The notes under the pieces: generated by a model
The model's input: the letters and a program-made list of their open reading frames with translations, nothing else
Told to the model about the DNA's origin: nothing
The model's database searches: none
In this document: positions 1 through 6,987 of the stretch, in pieces
Layout: each line of letters begins with the position of its first letter
Numbering within the stretch: position 1 is the first letter of the stretch
Assembly: GCA_031260775.1 (NCBI GenBank)
Contig: JAISKW010000081.1
Coordinates: 1 to 8,625 of the forward strand
DNA: 8,625 bases
From: Christensenellaceae bacterium
GTDB taxonomy: Bacteria; Bacillota; Clostridia; Christensenellales; DTU072
Direction of reading: 5' to 3'
Program-made: the position numbers and the translations under genes

Positions 1-563
1 GAGTCTAATTGAGTATTCGCGGAGAGCGTAATATCCGAAGACAAATTCACGGTTCTTTCGCTTGTTTTGGTACCGTTAATGGCATCAATGAGAGCCTGTT
101 CCGTGGAAATTGTTACGGGCTTCGCCTTTTGAACGCCGCTGAAATATACGCCCAACCCCGTGCCTAACCCTCCTAAGACAAGGGCAATTGCGACGATTGA
201 AATTGTTAAAATAAGTTTTTTAGAAACGGGTTTGCGTTCGGGTATTTCGATATTATCCTCGAAATCCGCAATATCAACCGCCGTCTTATCGATATAATTA
301 CGCGCATTGCGACCCATTAAATCGCTGAATTGCCTTTCGATTTCGCGGTTATCGGGGAAGGCGTATTGCTCCGCGCCGCCGCTGTACGGGACGACTTCTT
401 GCAACACTTTCAGAACCTTTTTGCTGTTATAGATTTTGCAAACGGCGGCAAGAGTGAACCTGCCGAACGTTGCGTTTTGTGCGGCACTATCCTCGGCGAT
501 TATGCTAATAATCCCTTTAACGCTGTCCTTTTTTATTAAATTGAGTAATTCTGTTTCAGTCAA
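1..563 (-). CDS. Single-pass membrane protein with probable beta-helix outer domain (3' end cut by window)
   Basis: This open frame runs uninterrupted for 187 codons from a TTG at 563-561 to the left edge; its C-terminus lies outside. It is in frame with the ftsY stop (572-570), so it cannot start further upstream than that stop, and TTG is the first usable start. There is no Shine-Dalgarno in front of it. Residues 1-115 are soluble and unrecognised, rich in helix-forming and charged residues. Residues about 117-141 form one hydrophobic membrane span, preceded by basic residues (KPVSKK), which suggests the N-region is inside the cell. After the span comes a segment (about 150-187) with TEQALIDAIN and VNLSSDITLS, the pattern often seen at the start of pectate-lyase-like right-handed beta-helix surface proteins. 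The gene lies 6 bases after ftsY and is probably co-transcribed. The reading frame is secure; the exact start is moderately so. The beta-helix call is inference from a short stretch, and the function is unknown. Confidence 0.7.
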   Translation of the reverse strand, partial: MTETELLNLIKKDSVKGIISIIAEDSAAQNATFGRFTLAAVCKIYNSKKVLKVLQEVVPYSGGAEQYAFPDNREIERQFSDLMGRNARNYIDKTAVDIADFEDNIEIPERKPVSKKLILTISIVAIALVLGGLGTGLGVYFSGVQKAKPVTISTEQALIDAINGTKTSERTVNLSSDITLSANTQLD

Positions 564-569
564 TTTATT

Positions 570-1472
570 TTATTCTACGGAAAAGATACCGTCGATAAAC
601 TCCGTTGCGCTGAACGGAATGAGGTCGTCAATTTTTTCACCCACGCCGCAGTACACGACGGGGATTTCCTGCTCGGCGGCAATGGCAAGCACCACGCCGC
701 CCTTAGCCGTACCGTCTAATTTGGTCAGGATTATGCCGTCAATTTCGATTGCCTCGTTGAATATTTCCGTTTGCGTAACGGCGTTTTGCCCGGTTGTCGC
801 GTCCAAAACTATCAAATTGCGGCGGTCGGCAGAGGGCATTTCGCGGTCGATTACGCGGTTAATTTTCGAAAGCTCGTTCATAAGGTTCTTTTTGTTGTGC
901 AGTCTCCCCGCGGTATCTACTAAAACGACGTCGTAATTTTTAGCCTTTGCCGCCGTAAGCGCATCGAAAACAACCGCCGCCGGGTCGGCACCGTCGCCTT
1001 GCTTTACAATTCTGACGCCGGCTCTTTCCGCCCAAATTTCAAGTTGCTCGCTCGCCGCCGCACGGAACGTGTCCGCCGCCGCCACGATTACGCTCTTGCC
1101 GCCGTCTTTGAAAAGCTTTGCAAGCTTGCCCACCGCCGTGGTTTTACCTACGCCGTTGACCCCCGCAATTAAAATTATAAGCGGATATTTGTACTCCTCT
1201 ACCTCGTAATCGATAAGCTCGAGCATAATGCGCTTAAGCTCGTCGCGCGCCTTGTCGGTTTTTAAGATTTTCTTTTTGTAAACGGCTTGCTTTAAGTCCT
1301 CGATAATCTGCTCCGAGGCGGCAACACCCACGTCGGAGGAAATTAAAGCGTCCTCAAGCTCCTCGTAAAAAGCGTCGTCAAGGTCTTTTGCCTTGAACGC
1401 TTCGAATATTTTCCTGCCCAGCGTTTCTTTTGTCTTGATTAACGCTTCTTTAATTTTTGAAAAGAATCCCAT
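570..1472 (-). CDS. ftsY: Signal recognition particle receptor FtsY
   Basis: This is the SRP receptor GTPase. It docks SRP-bound ribosomes at the cytoplasmic membrane and, paired with Ffh, drives co-translational insertion of membrane proteins. The 300-residue protein has the helical N domain (about 1-95) and the G domain (about 97-300). Visible motifs are the P-loop GVNGVGKTT (104-112), DTFRAAA (134-140), DTAGR (186-190), TKLDGTAKGG (250-259) with the guanine-specificity TKLD, and the closing GVGEKIDDLIPF (276-287). The long acidic N-terminal extension of the enterobacterial protein is absent, as is usual in Gram-positives; the N-terminus GFFSKIKEAL could be the membrane-binding amphipathic helix. 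The ATG lies 9 bases after the upstream stop and has an A-rich leader without a Shine-Dalgarno. The usual Bacillota partners (smc, ylxM, ffh) are not adjacent; instead it follows hom and an HD-domain gene. Identification is very secure. Confidence 0.97.
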   Translation of the reverse strand: MGFFSKIKEALIKTKETLGRKIFEAFKAKDLDDAFYEELEDALISSDVGVAASEQIIEDLKQAVYKKKILKTDKARDELKRIMLELIDYEVEEYKYPLIILIAGVNGVGKTTAVGKLAKLFKDGGKSVIVAAADTFRAAASEQLEIWAERAGVRIVKQGDGADPAAVVFDALTAAKAKNYDVVLVDTAGRLHNKKNLMNELSKINRVIDREMPSADRRNLIVLDATTGQNAVTQTEIFNEAIEIDGIILTKLDGTAKGGVVLAIAAEQEIPVVYCGVGEKIDDLIPFSATEFIDGIFSVE

Positions 1473-1481
1473 TATATGTTG

Positions 1482-2087
1482 TTATTGTTTATTTGTGCCC
1501 TCATCCACGTTCGCGGCAAGCATATCGGCGATATGCAAGAAAACGCACAACGGATATTTTTCAAACGCTTTCGTGATTTCCCGTGAACCGTCGCCCTTAA
1601 CGCGTGCATCGTACGCGCCCATATGCCAATTTATTGCTAAGGCTTCCTCGCGCGTTAAGCGCAAAAACGCCGAAATTATATATACCGATTTCTCGCCGTG
1701 TCCGTAAGGTAAATCCTCGTCAAATTGAAAAAACGGCACTTTCTCCCACTTTTCACCGTTCTTTACATTTTTAGTACTAACCTTGTAACAACCTATTTTA
1801 CATAGGTCGTGTAAAAGCGCGCATATAGCGACGGATTCGTGCGAATAATGTTCCTCCCACGCTGTTCCGTACTCCATTTGTAGCAGTTTCAGGAGCCTAT
1901 TGTAGACGTTTATCGAATGCGCGCACAAACCGCCCTCCTCCGCTAAATGATAACTTGCCGATGCCGGAGCGGTAAAAAAGTCGCACTTGTCGCTCTCTAA
2001 ATACTCCAAAAGTTCCTCACCGCCGTCACGCCCGATAAACGATTGGAAAATCTCTATAAACTCCTCTTTACCTTTTTCTATATCCAT
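1482..2087 (-). CDS. HD-domain metal-dependent hydrolase, YhaM-like HD fold
   Basis: This 201-residue protein is almost entirely one HD domain, a metal-dependent phosphohydrolase fold acting on nucleotides or nucleic-acid ends. The metal ligands can be traced as H57 (in GGLCAHSINVY), H93-D94 (in LLHDLCKIG), H130 (in YGHGEKS), H155 (in INWHMGAYD) and D188 (in LHIADMLAANVDE), giving the H...HD...H...H...D series. The pattern GGL-x-x-H-S, HDLCKIG and LHIADML is close to the HD part of the YhaM/CbfI 3'-5' exoribonucleases, but the OB-fold RNA-binding domain of YhaM is missing, so I do not assign that activity. No signal peptide or membrane span is seen. The ATG follows the hom stop by 3 bases (TAG AAA ATG) with no Shine-Dalgarno, so translation is probably coupled to hom. 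The fold is secure; the substrate is unknown. Confidence 0.85.
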   Translation of the reverse strand: MDIEKGKEEFIEIFQSFIGRDGGEELLEYLESDKCDFFTAPASASYHLAEEGGLCAHSINVYNRLLKLLQMEYGTAWEEHYSHESVAICALLHDLCKIGCYKVSTKNVKNGEKWEKVPFFQFDEDLPYGHGEKSVYIISAFLRLTREEALAINWHMGAYDARVKGDGSREITKAFEKYPLCVFLHIADMLAANVDEGTNKQ

Positions 2088-2090
2088 TTT

Positions 2091-3359
2091 CTATTGTTCT
2101 ATACGAATAATCGCATCAACGGTTTTAACAAACGACGAACTCTTAATTTGCGCAATCGCTTCATTGAGCGTTTCCGCGCCGGTTTTGTGGGTGAAGAAAA
2201 CTATTTCGGCGGTGTCGCCGTCGGAAGGGATTTGCTCTAACGCCCGTATGCTTATATGCTCGCGCGCCCAAACGTCGGCGATTTGCGCGAGAACGCCGCT
2301 TCTGTCCTCCGCGCTTAAGCGGACATAATACTCGTCCTCGGTGTTTGCGTTAAATTCTGGCGCGTTTTGGTTCTCGAACGGCATTTTGTGCTTCGTTTGC
2401 AAGCTTGCAAAGACGATATCCGAAACGATTGCCGAGCCGGTGGGCAAATCGCCCGCGCCTCTGCCGTACAGCATAATATCGCCTACGTATGAGCCCTTGA
2501 CCATAACCGCGTTAAAACTGCCCGAAACTGAGGCAAGCGGGTGCGCATTTTTCAAAAACGCCGGCGCGACACGGACGGCAACCGCTCCGTTCGCCGCTTT
2601 TTCCGCCGCCGCGATAAGCTTTAGCATGTAGCCGTATTTCTTGCCTAAAACAATATCCTTCTTCGAAATTTTGCTGATTCCTTGCCGTTTGATTTTATCA
2701 AGCGCAATGTTCTCGCGGAACGCCAAAGATGCGAGAATCGAAAGCTTATACATCGCATCGTAGCCGTCTACGTCGGCGGAAGGGTTCGCTTCGGCGTAAC
2801 CTAAGGCTTGCGCTTCCTTCAAAACGTCGGCATATTCCAAGCCTTCGTTAGACATTTTCGAAAGTATATAGTTGGTTGTGCCGTTAAAAATCCCTTTTAT
2901 TGCCGTAATCTTGTCGCCTTGCAGCCCCTCCGTAAGCGTTCTGATAATAGGCACGCCGCCCACGCAGCTTGCCTCGAAGTAAATTCCCGCGCCGGTTTCC
3001 TTAGCCGCCGCCGCAAGCTCGTTGCGGTTTTTGGCAAACATTTCCTTGTTTGCGGTGACGATTGACTTCCCGGCCTTCAACGAAGCTACTAAAAACGAGC
3101 GTGCAGGCTCTATTCCGCCGAAGAATTCCGCAACGACGGAGATGTCTTTATCGTTCAAAACCGTGTTAATATCCTGCGAAACAATGGCTTCCGGCACGCC
3201 TAACGCGCGAACGCGTTCTAAATTGCGTTCCAAAATGCATTTTACCTCTATATCTACGCCGTGAATCTTTTTAATATTCTCGCGGTTTTCGGTCAAAATA
3301 CGGTATGTCCCGTAACCGACCGTTCCTAAACCTAATAACGCTACCCCTACTTTTTTCAT
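2091..3359 (-). CDS. hom: Homoserine dehydrogenase with C-terminal ACT domain
   Basis: The enzyme catalyses NAD(P)H-dependent reduction of L-aspartate 4-semialdehyde to L-homoserine, the branch point to threonine and methionine, in the cytoplasm. I start it at the ATG at 3359 (422 residues), where MKKVGVALLGLGTVG is the standard family N-terminus. An upstream in-frame ATG at 3410 would add 17 residues (MYNIYGLFCYKYQNKYF) encoded by promoter DNA. Features are the Rossmann GLGTVG (10-15), ANKEMFA (103-109) with the probable catalytic Lys105, GTTNYILSKM (160-169), and the family signature NPSADVDGYDAMYKLSILA (192-210), which holds the Asp201/Lys205 pair of the active site. Residues about 344-422 form an ACT domain, expected to bind an amino acid (threonine in known cases) for feedback control. 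It is the first gene of the leftward cluster; no thrB, thrC or lysC is adjacent here. The leader is AT-rich with no Shine-Dalgarno. Confidence 0.96.
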   Translation of the reverse strand: MKKVGVALLGLGTVGYGTYRILTENRENIKKIHGVDIEVKCILERNLERVRALGVPEAIVSQDINTVLNDKDISVVAEFFGGIEPARSFLVASLKAGKSIVTANKEMFAKNRNELAAAAKETGAGIYFEASCVGGVPIIRTLTEGLQGDKITAIKGIFNGTTNYILSKMSNEGLEYADVLKEAQALGYAEANPSADVDGYDAMYKLSILASLAFRENIALDKIKRQGISKISKKDIVLGKKYGYMLKLIAAAEKAANGAVAVRVAPAFLKNAHPLASVSGSFNAVMVKGSYVGDIMLYGRGAGDLPTGSAIVSDIVFASLQTKHKMPFENQNAPEFNANTEDEYYVRLSAEDRSGVLAQIADVWAREHISIRALEQIPSDGDTAEIVFFTHKTGAETLNEAIAQIKSSSFVKTVDAIIRIEQ

Positions 3360-3401
3360 AAAGTATTTATTTTGATATTTATAACAAAATAATCCGTATA
3401 T

Positions 3402-3407
3402 ATTATA
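3402..3407 (-). promoter_or_regulatory. Probable -10 box of the hom-HD-ftsY cluster promoter
   Basis: Read leftward, a perfect TATAAT occurs at 3407-3402, preceded by TTG. It would place the transcription start near 3395, about 36 bases before the hom ATG. The -35 region, 17 bases upstream, is T-rich and falls in the U-tract of the preceding terminator, so it is a poor match to TTGACA. The short predicted leader leaves no room for a T-box or attenuator. Because the -10 box lies downstream of the ATG at 3410, it also argues against that longer start for hom. Confidence 0.5.
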
Positions 3408-3435
3408 CAATTAATAATCCTTTACGAAAAAAGAA

Positions 3436-3461
3436 AAAAAGGCGCATAGTTGCGCCTTTTT
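3436..3461 (-). terminator. Rho-independent terminator of the marR-ABC operon
   Basis: An 11-bp perfect stem (AAAAAGGCGCA paired with TGCGCCTTTTT) closes a 4-base loop at 3447-3450. Read leftward it runs into a long U-tract (T7-C-T6), the correct side for ending transcription of the ABC transporter gene that stops at 3532. Read rightward the trailing T-run is shorter, so it may also work weakly in the other direction. The U-tract abuts the hom promoter. Confidence 0.9.
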
Positions 3462-3485
3462 CTTAGTTTAGCTTTTCAAAGTGGT

Positions 3486-3509
3486 GGGGGTGGGGGATTC
3501 CCCTCCCCC
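3486..3509. repeat. GC-only palindromic hairpin in the transporter 3' untranslated region
   Basis: Nine G-C pairs (GGGGG + GGGG with CCCC + CCCCC) flank a single T-T mismatch (A-A on the other strand) and a 4-base loop. The element sits between the ABC stop at 3532 and the terminator. No U-tract follows it on either strand, so it is not a standard terminator. It stands out sharply from its AT-rich surroundings. It may stabilise the 3' end of the transporter mRNA, or be a copy of a dispersed palindromic repeat; the window alone cannot tell these apart. Confidence 0.75.
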
Positions 3510-3531
3510 GAAAAACTCACCGTTAATAAGA

Positions 3532-6480
3532 CTATTCCGTGCGCAGTGCAACAACGGGGTCTTTCTTAGCCGCGCTGCGGGCGGGAATGAAGCCTGAGAT
3601 TAGGGTTAATCCAACGCTGACGGCGACCATTGTGACGGCGTAACTGACCGGGAAAATGGCTATCTGAGGAATAGCAGCAAAATACGATACTATCGCCGAA
3701 ACAATCGCCGAGAGAATATAGGTAACAACTATACCCACTAACCCCGAAGCTAATCCGACAATAAAGGTTTCGGCACTGAAGAGGTTGGAAACGTCAAGCT
3801 TGCGACCTCCGAGCGCGCGGATTACGCCGATTTCTTTAACGCGTTCTACAACCGATACATAGGTGATAATACCTATCATAACCGTTGAAACGACAAGCGA
3901 AAGGGCAGTAAAGCTGACGAGCGCAATGGTAATCATTTTTACCATACTGTTGATAAGGGAAATGATAAGCTCGATAGGGTCGCTGTATTTAACCTCGGAG
4001 CGGTATGTCGCTTTTTTTGTGATTATTTGGTTCCCTTCGCCGTCATCTCCGTATATGTTGGGGGTTAACTTCCACTTAATAACTTCTCCGTTTGACAGAG
4101 TTATGTCACCTTCTTGATTCCACCTATTCAAATAATCGGTAACTTTGTTCTTTTGCTCGAAGTTAATAGGATAGATTGAAATGCTGTTTGCAATATCTAT
4201 ACCGCCCAGACCGCGCAAGGTTGTAACGTACGGGTCGCCGAAAAGCGTTGCCATTTCGGGCGCGATTGTGGCAAGCATCGATGCCATTGCGCTTGCGGTA
4301 ATTACATTAGCGGGATGGTAAAACACTTCCGATTCGTGAGTGTCTTTGTTCTTATAGATGTATTTTACGCTGTACGGAATACCGCCGCCCGTTGCAAACG
4401 CGTTTGACATAATAGCCGCGTATCCCGCTTGAGGAGGGGGTTGTATATATCCGTCCGCGCCGGTTACCTCCGCAGGAGCATCGTAATCCATATTTTTAAG
4501 GAACTTTACAATTTCGGAATCTACCGAACTTGCGATAATTTTTTTAGTTAACGCCTCGGTGTAGTAGAATCCGCTGACTACAGAACCGAACGCCACGCTC
4601 GGCTTCGGGCGTAAAATGCCCGCTATTTTCATATTGACCGCGCCGCCCTTTTCGGAATCGCTAAAACTATCCGAATACGGCGAATATAAGAACGGATTTG
4701 TCGGGTCGGAGGTGTTTCGCGTGAAAACGGTGTTGTTGGGATACCACGAGAACGTTTTGCCCATTAACGCGCTATAGTCGATTCTTTCGGTTATAAGGTC
4801 GGGTTGGTATTCCCAATAAGGAGGATTCCCCGAGTATTTTGCCGTTGCCGCCCAAACGATGTTCAGAAATTCTTCTTGCGACAAGAACCCGAGCTGTGCG
4901 AGTTGCAAGTCGGCAATTTCGTTGTCCTCGCTTAAAACAAGCATTAGTTCGTTCTCTTTTGTTGCAAAACCGCCTTCTAAAAGGTCGTATTGCTCCAAAA
5001 TATATTCCTCGCTGTTCGGAATTTGGCTGAAAGTTGAGCTAACCATCGAAATCATACTCGAATATTGTGCGAAATCGGTTTGGCTTAAAACGCCGGCATA
5101 TACCGATTCAAGAGCGGCAAGCGACATATTTTGCGGCTCGGGGTCGCCGATAGTCAGGTTAAAATCGGTGTAGAAGTTGTTTTTAATATCCAAACCGTAG
5201 TCTAAAAACACGACGGCGTCTTCAACGGGCAAATCGTTAACGAATTTGATGTAATCCTCGGTAATGTCGTTGGTTAGCATAATGGATTCCATCATACTTC
5301 CGCGCTTTACCATACCTTCAACAAGTTTTTGAATATTCGCCTTGCCGTCAATACTTTCTAAAATCTCGCGTTTTTCGGCGGTACTCATCATGCTCATCAT
5401 TGCGGATATATCGAAGCCCGATTCGGTAACCGTAATAGGGTTGCCCGAAAGCATATCGTTCTGCATATCCTTTATGTAGCTCTGAACGCCGTATGAAAAG
5501 GATAAAACCATTGAAATTCCGATGATTCCGATTGAGCCGGCAAACGCCGTCATAATCGTACGCGTTTTTTTGGTGAATAAATTTTGTAAGGAAAGTCTGA
5601 ACGCCGTAAAAAGGGACATTTTAGCCGTTTCTTTCTTTTTCGTTTCGGTCTTAGCTTTTTCAAGCCGGGCTTGAAGCTTTTTACTTTCCGGATTTTTGCT
5701 TAACGCAGCCTCGGCGGAAGCGATATTTGCCTCTTTTTCTGCGGCGTCTTTCTCGTCCTGAACGGCTTTGAGGGCGGTACATTCGGCAATTTCGTCCTCG
5801 GTTGAGAACGGCGCGGTGTCGCTTTGAAGTTCGCCGTCAAATAAACGGACGATACGCGTTGAATATTCCTCGGCTAAGTCGGGGTTATGCGTAACCATAA
5901 TTACGAGCCTCTCGTTCGCAATTTCGCGGATAAGCTCCATAATCTGCACGCTTGTTGTGGAATCGAGTGCGCCGGTAGGCTCGTCGGCAAGGAGAATTTC
6001 GGGGTCGTTTACTAAGGCACGGGCTATTGCAACGCGCTGGCATTGTCCGCCCGAGAGTTGGTTAGGTCGTTTTTTGTACTGCCCCTCTAAGCCGACCTTG
6101 TCTAAAACCGCTTTTGCCCTTTCGACACGCTCTTTTTTACTGATGCCGGCAATGGTTAAAGCAAGCTCAACGTTGCTCAAAATAGTTTGGTGAGGAATTA
6201 GGTTATAACTTTGGAAAACGAAACCGACGCGGTGGTTGCGGTAAACGTCCCATGAACGGTCGGTAAATTCCTTTGTGGAAATTCCGTTTATGTAAAAATC
6301 ACCGTCGGTATAGCGGTCAAGCCCGCCAACAATGTTTAAGAGGGTGGTTTTACCGCAGCCCGACGGCCCGAGAACCGAAACGAACTCGTTTTTTCTGAAC
6401 GACAGGTTGATGTCCTTAAGCGCGTGGATTTTTGTATCCGCTACGTCGTAGTCTTTTTTTAAGTTAACTAATCTTAACAT
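3532..6480 (-). CDS. ABC transporter with ATPase and FtsX/MacB-type permease on one chain
   Basis: A 982-residue fusion in the MacB-like (type VII, mechanotransmission) class of the cytoplasmic membrane. Residues 1-220 are an ATPase of the LolD/MacB type: Walker A GPSGCGKTT (38-46), Q-loop Gln90, signature LSGGQ (142-146), Walker B ILLADEP (162-168) and H-loop His198, all intact. Residues about 225-288 are a charged, Lys/Glu/Ala-rich probable coiled-coil linker. The permease part has a first span at about 308-330, a large outside region of about 515 residues, then three spans near 849-877, 903-935 and 945-967. The cytoplasmic ERVKEIGVIRALGGRK motif (880-894) and the terminal IPARSAAKKDPVVALRTE are FtsX-family hallmarks. 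The outside domain is about twice the size of that of E. coli MacB. It is encoded one base after marR, so it probably exports or resists a compound sensed by that regulator; the substrate is unknown. No partner membrane-fusion protein is seen in the window. Confidence 0.93.
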   Translation of the reverse strand: MLRLVNLKKDYDVADTKIHALKDINLSFRKNEFVSVLGPSGCGKTTLLNIVGGLDRYTDGDFYINGISTKEFTDRSWDVYRNHRVGFVFQSYNLIPHQTILSNVELALTIAGISKKERVERAKAVLDKVGLEGQYKKRPNQLSGGQCQRVAIARALVNDPEILLADEPTGALDSTTSVQIMELIREIANERLVIMVTHNPDLAEEYSTRIVRLFDGELQSDTAPFSTEDEIAECTALKAVQDEKDAAEKEANIASAEAALSKNPESKKLQARLEKAKTETKKKETAKMSLFTAFRLSLQNLFTKKTRTIMTAFAGSIGIIGISMVLSFSYGVQSYIKDMQNDMLSGNPITVTESGFDISAMMSMMSTAEKREILESIDGKANIQKLVEGMVKRGSMMESIMLTNDITEDYIKFVNDLPVEDAVVFLDYGLDIKNNFYTDFNLTIGDPEPQNMSLAALESVYAGVLSQTDFAQYSSMISMVSSTFSQIPNSEEYILEQYDLLEGGFATKENELMLVLSEDNEIADLQLAQLGFLSQEEFLNIVWAATAKYSGNPPYWEYQPDLITERIDYSALMGKTFSWYPNNTVFTRNTSDPTNPFLYSPYSDSFSDSEKGGAVNMKIAGILRPKPSVAFGSVVSGFYYTEALTKKIIASSVDSEIVKFLKNMDYDAPAEVTGADGYIQPPPQAGYAAIMSNAFATGGGIPYSVKYIYKNKDTHESEVFYHPANVITASAMASMLATIAPEMATLFGDPYVTTLRGLGGIDIANSISIYPINFEQKNKVTDYLNRWNQEGDITLSNGEVIKWKLTPNIYGDDGEGNQIITKKATYRSEVKYSDPIELIISLINSMVKMITIALVSFTALSLVVSTVMIGIITYVSVVERVKEIGVIRALGGRKLDVSNLFSAETFIVGLASGLVGIVVTYILSAIVSAIVSYFAAIPQIAIFPVSYAVTMVAVSVGLTLISGFIPARSAAKKDPVVALRTE

Positions 6481-6481
6481 T

Positions 6482-6949
6482 TTACTCCTTTATATTATCT
6501 ATACTATTATCAGTATTGCAAATAATAGGTATTTCAATTTTTAGCTTCGAAAGCTTGCCCACAAGACGGACAAGTTGCGTCGCATCCTCCGCGCCTAATT
6601 GCGCCAAAATTATGGCAATGTGCTTTACCGCGCTGTTCGCTTCCTTTTCGGCGGCGGCAATTCCTAAAGGAGTAGCCCTGACGATAATTTCGCGCCTGTC
6701 CGACTTGTTTACCGTTCTTTCGATATAATCCTTTGCCTCAAGCGAGTTGAGAACGGTTGCGATTCGCGCCGAACTGACATGCATAAAGTCCTTAATTTCG
6801 CCGGGGGTAACGTCCTTTGCAAGCTTTGCTATGTAAAGCAAAACAAAAATCTCGCTTTGCAGCGGGTCGGTCATTTTTTTATGGTTTTTATCGCGCCCGA
6901 ACATCAGCATGCTTTGCATGAGATTCCGTGCAAGTTCTTCATAGTCCAT
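6482..6949 (-). CDS. MarR-family transcriptional regulator
   Basis: A 155-residue winged-helix DNA-binding protein, expected to act as a dimer in the cytoplasm and to repress its own operon until a ligand releases it. N-terminal (about 1-40) and C-terminal (about 98-140) helices are the expected dimer interface. The winged helix covers about 33-97: VTPGEIKDFMHVSSARIATVLNSL contains the recognition helix, and NKSDRREIIVRATPLG is the wing with the MarR-type D-R-R. The ATG at 6949 is the only reasonable start; the leader is AT-rich with no Shine-Dalgarno. The gene ends one base before the transporter, and the last residues (KE) encode that gene's ribosome-binding site. Pairing with an adjacent transporter is typical of the family. 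An inverted repeat over its promoter fits autoregulation. The family is secure; the ligand is unknown. Confidence 0.93.
   Translation of the reverse strand: MDYEELARNLMQSMLMFGRDKNHKKMTDPLQSEIFVLLYIAKLAKDVTPGEIKDFMHVSSARIATVLNSLEAKDYIERTVNKSDRREIIVRATPLGIAAAEKEANSAVKHIAIILAQLGAEDATQLVRLVGKLSKLKIEIPIICNTDNSIDNIKE
6485..6491 (-). promoter_or_regulatory. Shine-Dalgarno site of the ABC transporter, inside the end of marR
   Basis: AAAGGAG lies 4 bases before the transporter ATG at 6480. Its bases are part of the last codons of marR, just before the TAA at 6484-6482. This couples the two genes translationally. It is the only clear Shine-Dalgarno site seen in the window. Confidence 0.85.
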
Positions 6950-6958
6950 ATTAATTAT

Positions 6959-6987
6959 CTAACACCGTTACATTTTAACAGCATTAG
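6959..6987. promoter_or_regulatory. Candidate MarR operator: imperfect inverted repeat over the -10 box
   Basis: Two 12-base arms (6959-6970 CTAACACCGTTA and 6976-6987 TAACAGCATTAG) are inverted with 9 of 12 positions matching, around a 5-base centre. The innermost four (GTTA/TAAC) and outermost four (CTAA/TTAG) match perfectly. The repeat covers the -10 box of the marR promoter, the usual place for a repressor of its own operon. A smaller palindrome TTGTCAACAA (6993-7002) overlaps the -35 box. Binding by this MarR is inferred, not shown. Confidence 0.55.

Noticed and set aside
330..539. Plus-strand open frame of 69 codons at the left end
   Set aside because: It is the complement of the TTG-start gene, whose translation shows a clear membrane span and continuous frame; the plus-strand product has no supporting feature.
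436..936. Plus-strand open frame of 166 codons opposite the ftsY end
   Set aside because: It is antisense to well-conserved FtsY codons and to the downstream membrane-protein gene; the Ser/Ile-rich translation has no recognisable motif.
1393..2328. Plus-strand open frames opposite ftsY, the HD gene and hom
   Set aside because: They are shadows of three clearly recognised genes; the translations are low complexity and have no family features.
3360..3401. T-box, threonine attenuator or riboswitch upstream of hom
   Set aside because: The predicted leader is only about 36 bases and AT-rich, too short for any such element, with no stem or specifier pattern.
3360..3410. Longer hom start at the ATG at 3410, adding 17 residues
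   Set aside because: The extension MYNIYGLFCYKYQNKYF is not family-like and is encoded by AT-rich promoter DNA containing the TATAAT box; MKKVGVALLGLGTVG is the canonical N-terminus.
3486..3509. GC-rich hairpin as a second rho-independent terminator
   Set aside because: No T-run follows on either strand; a proper terminator lies at 3436-3461.
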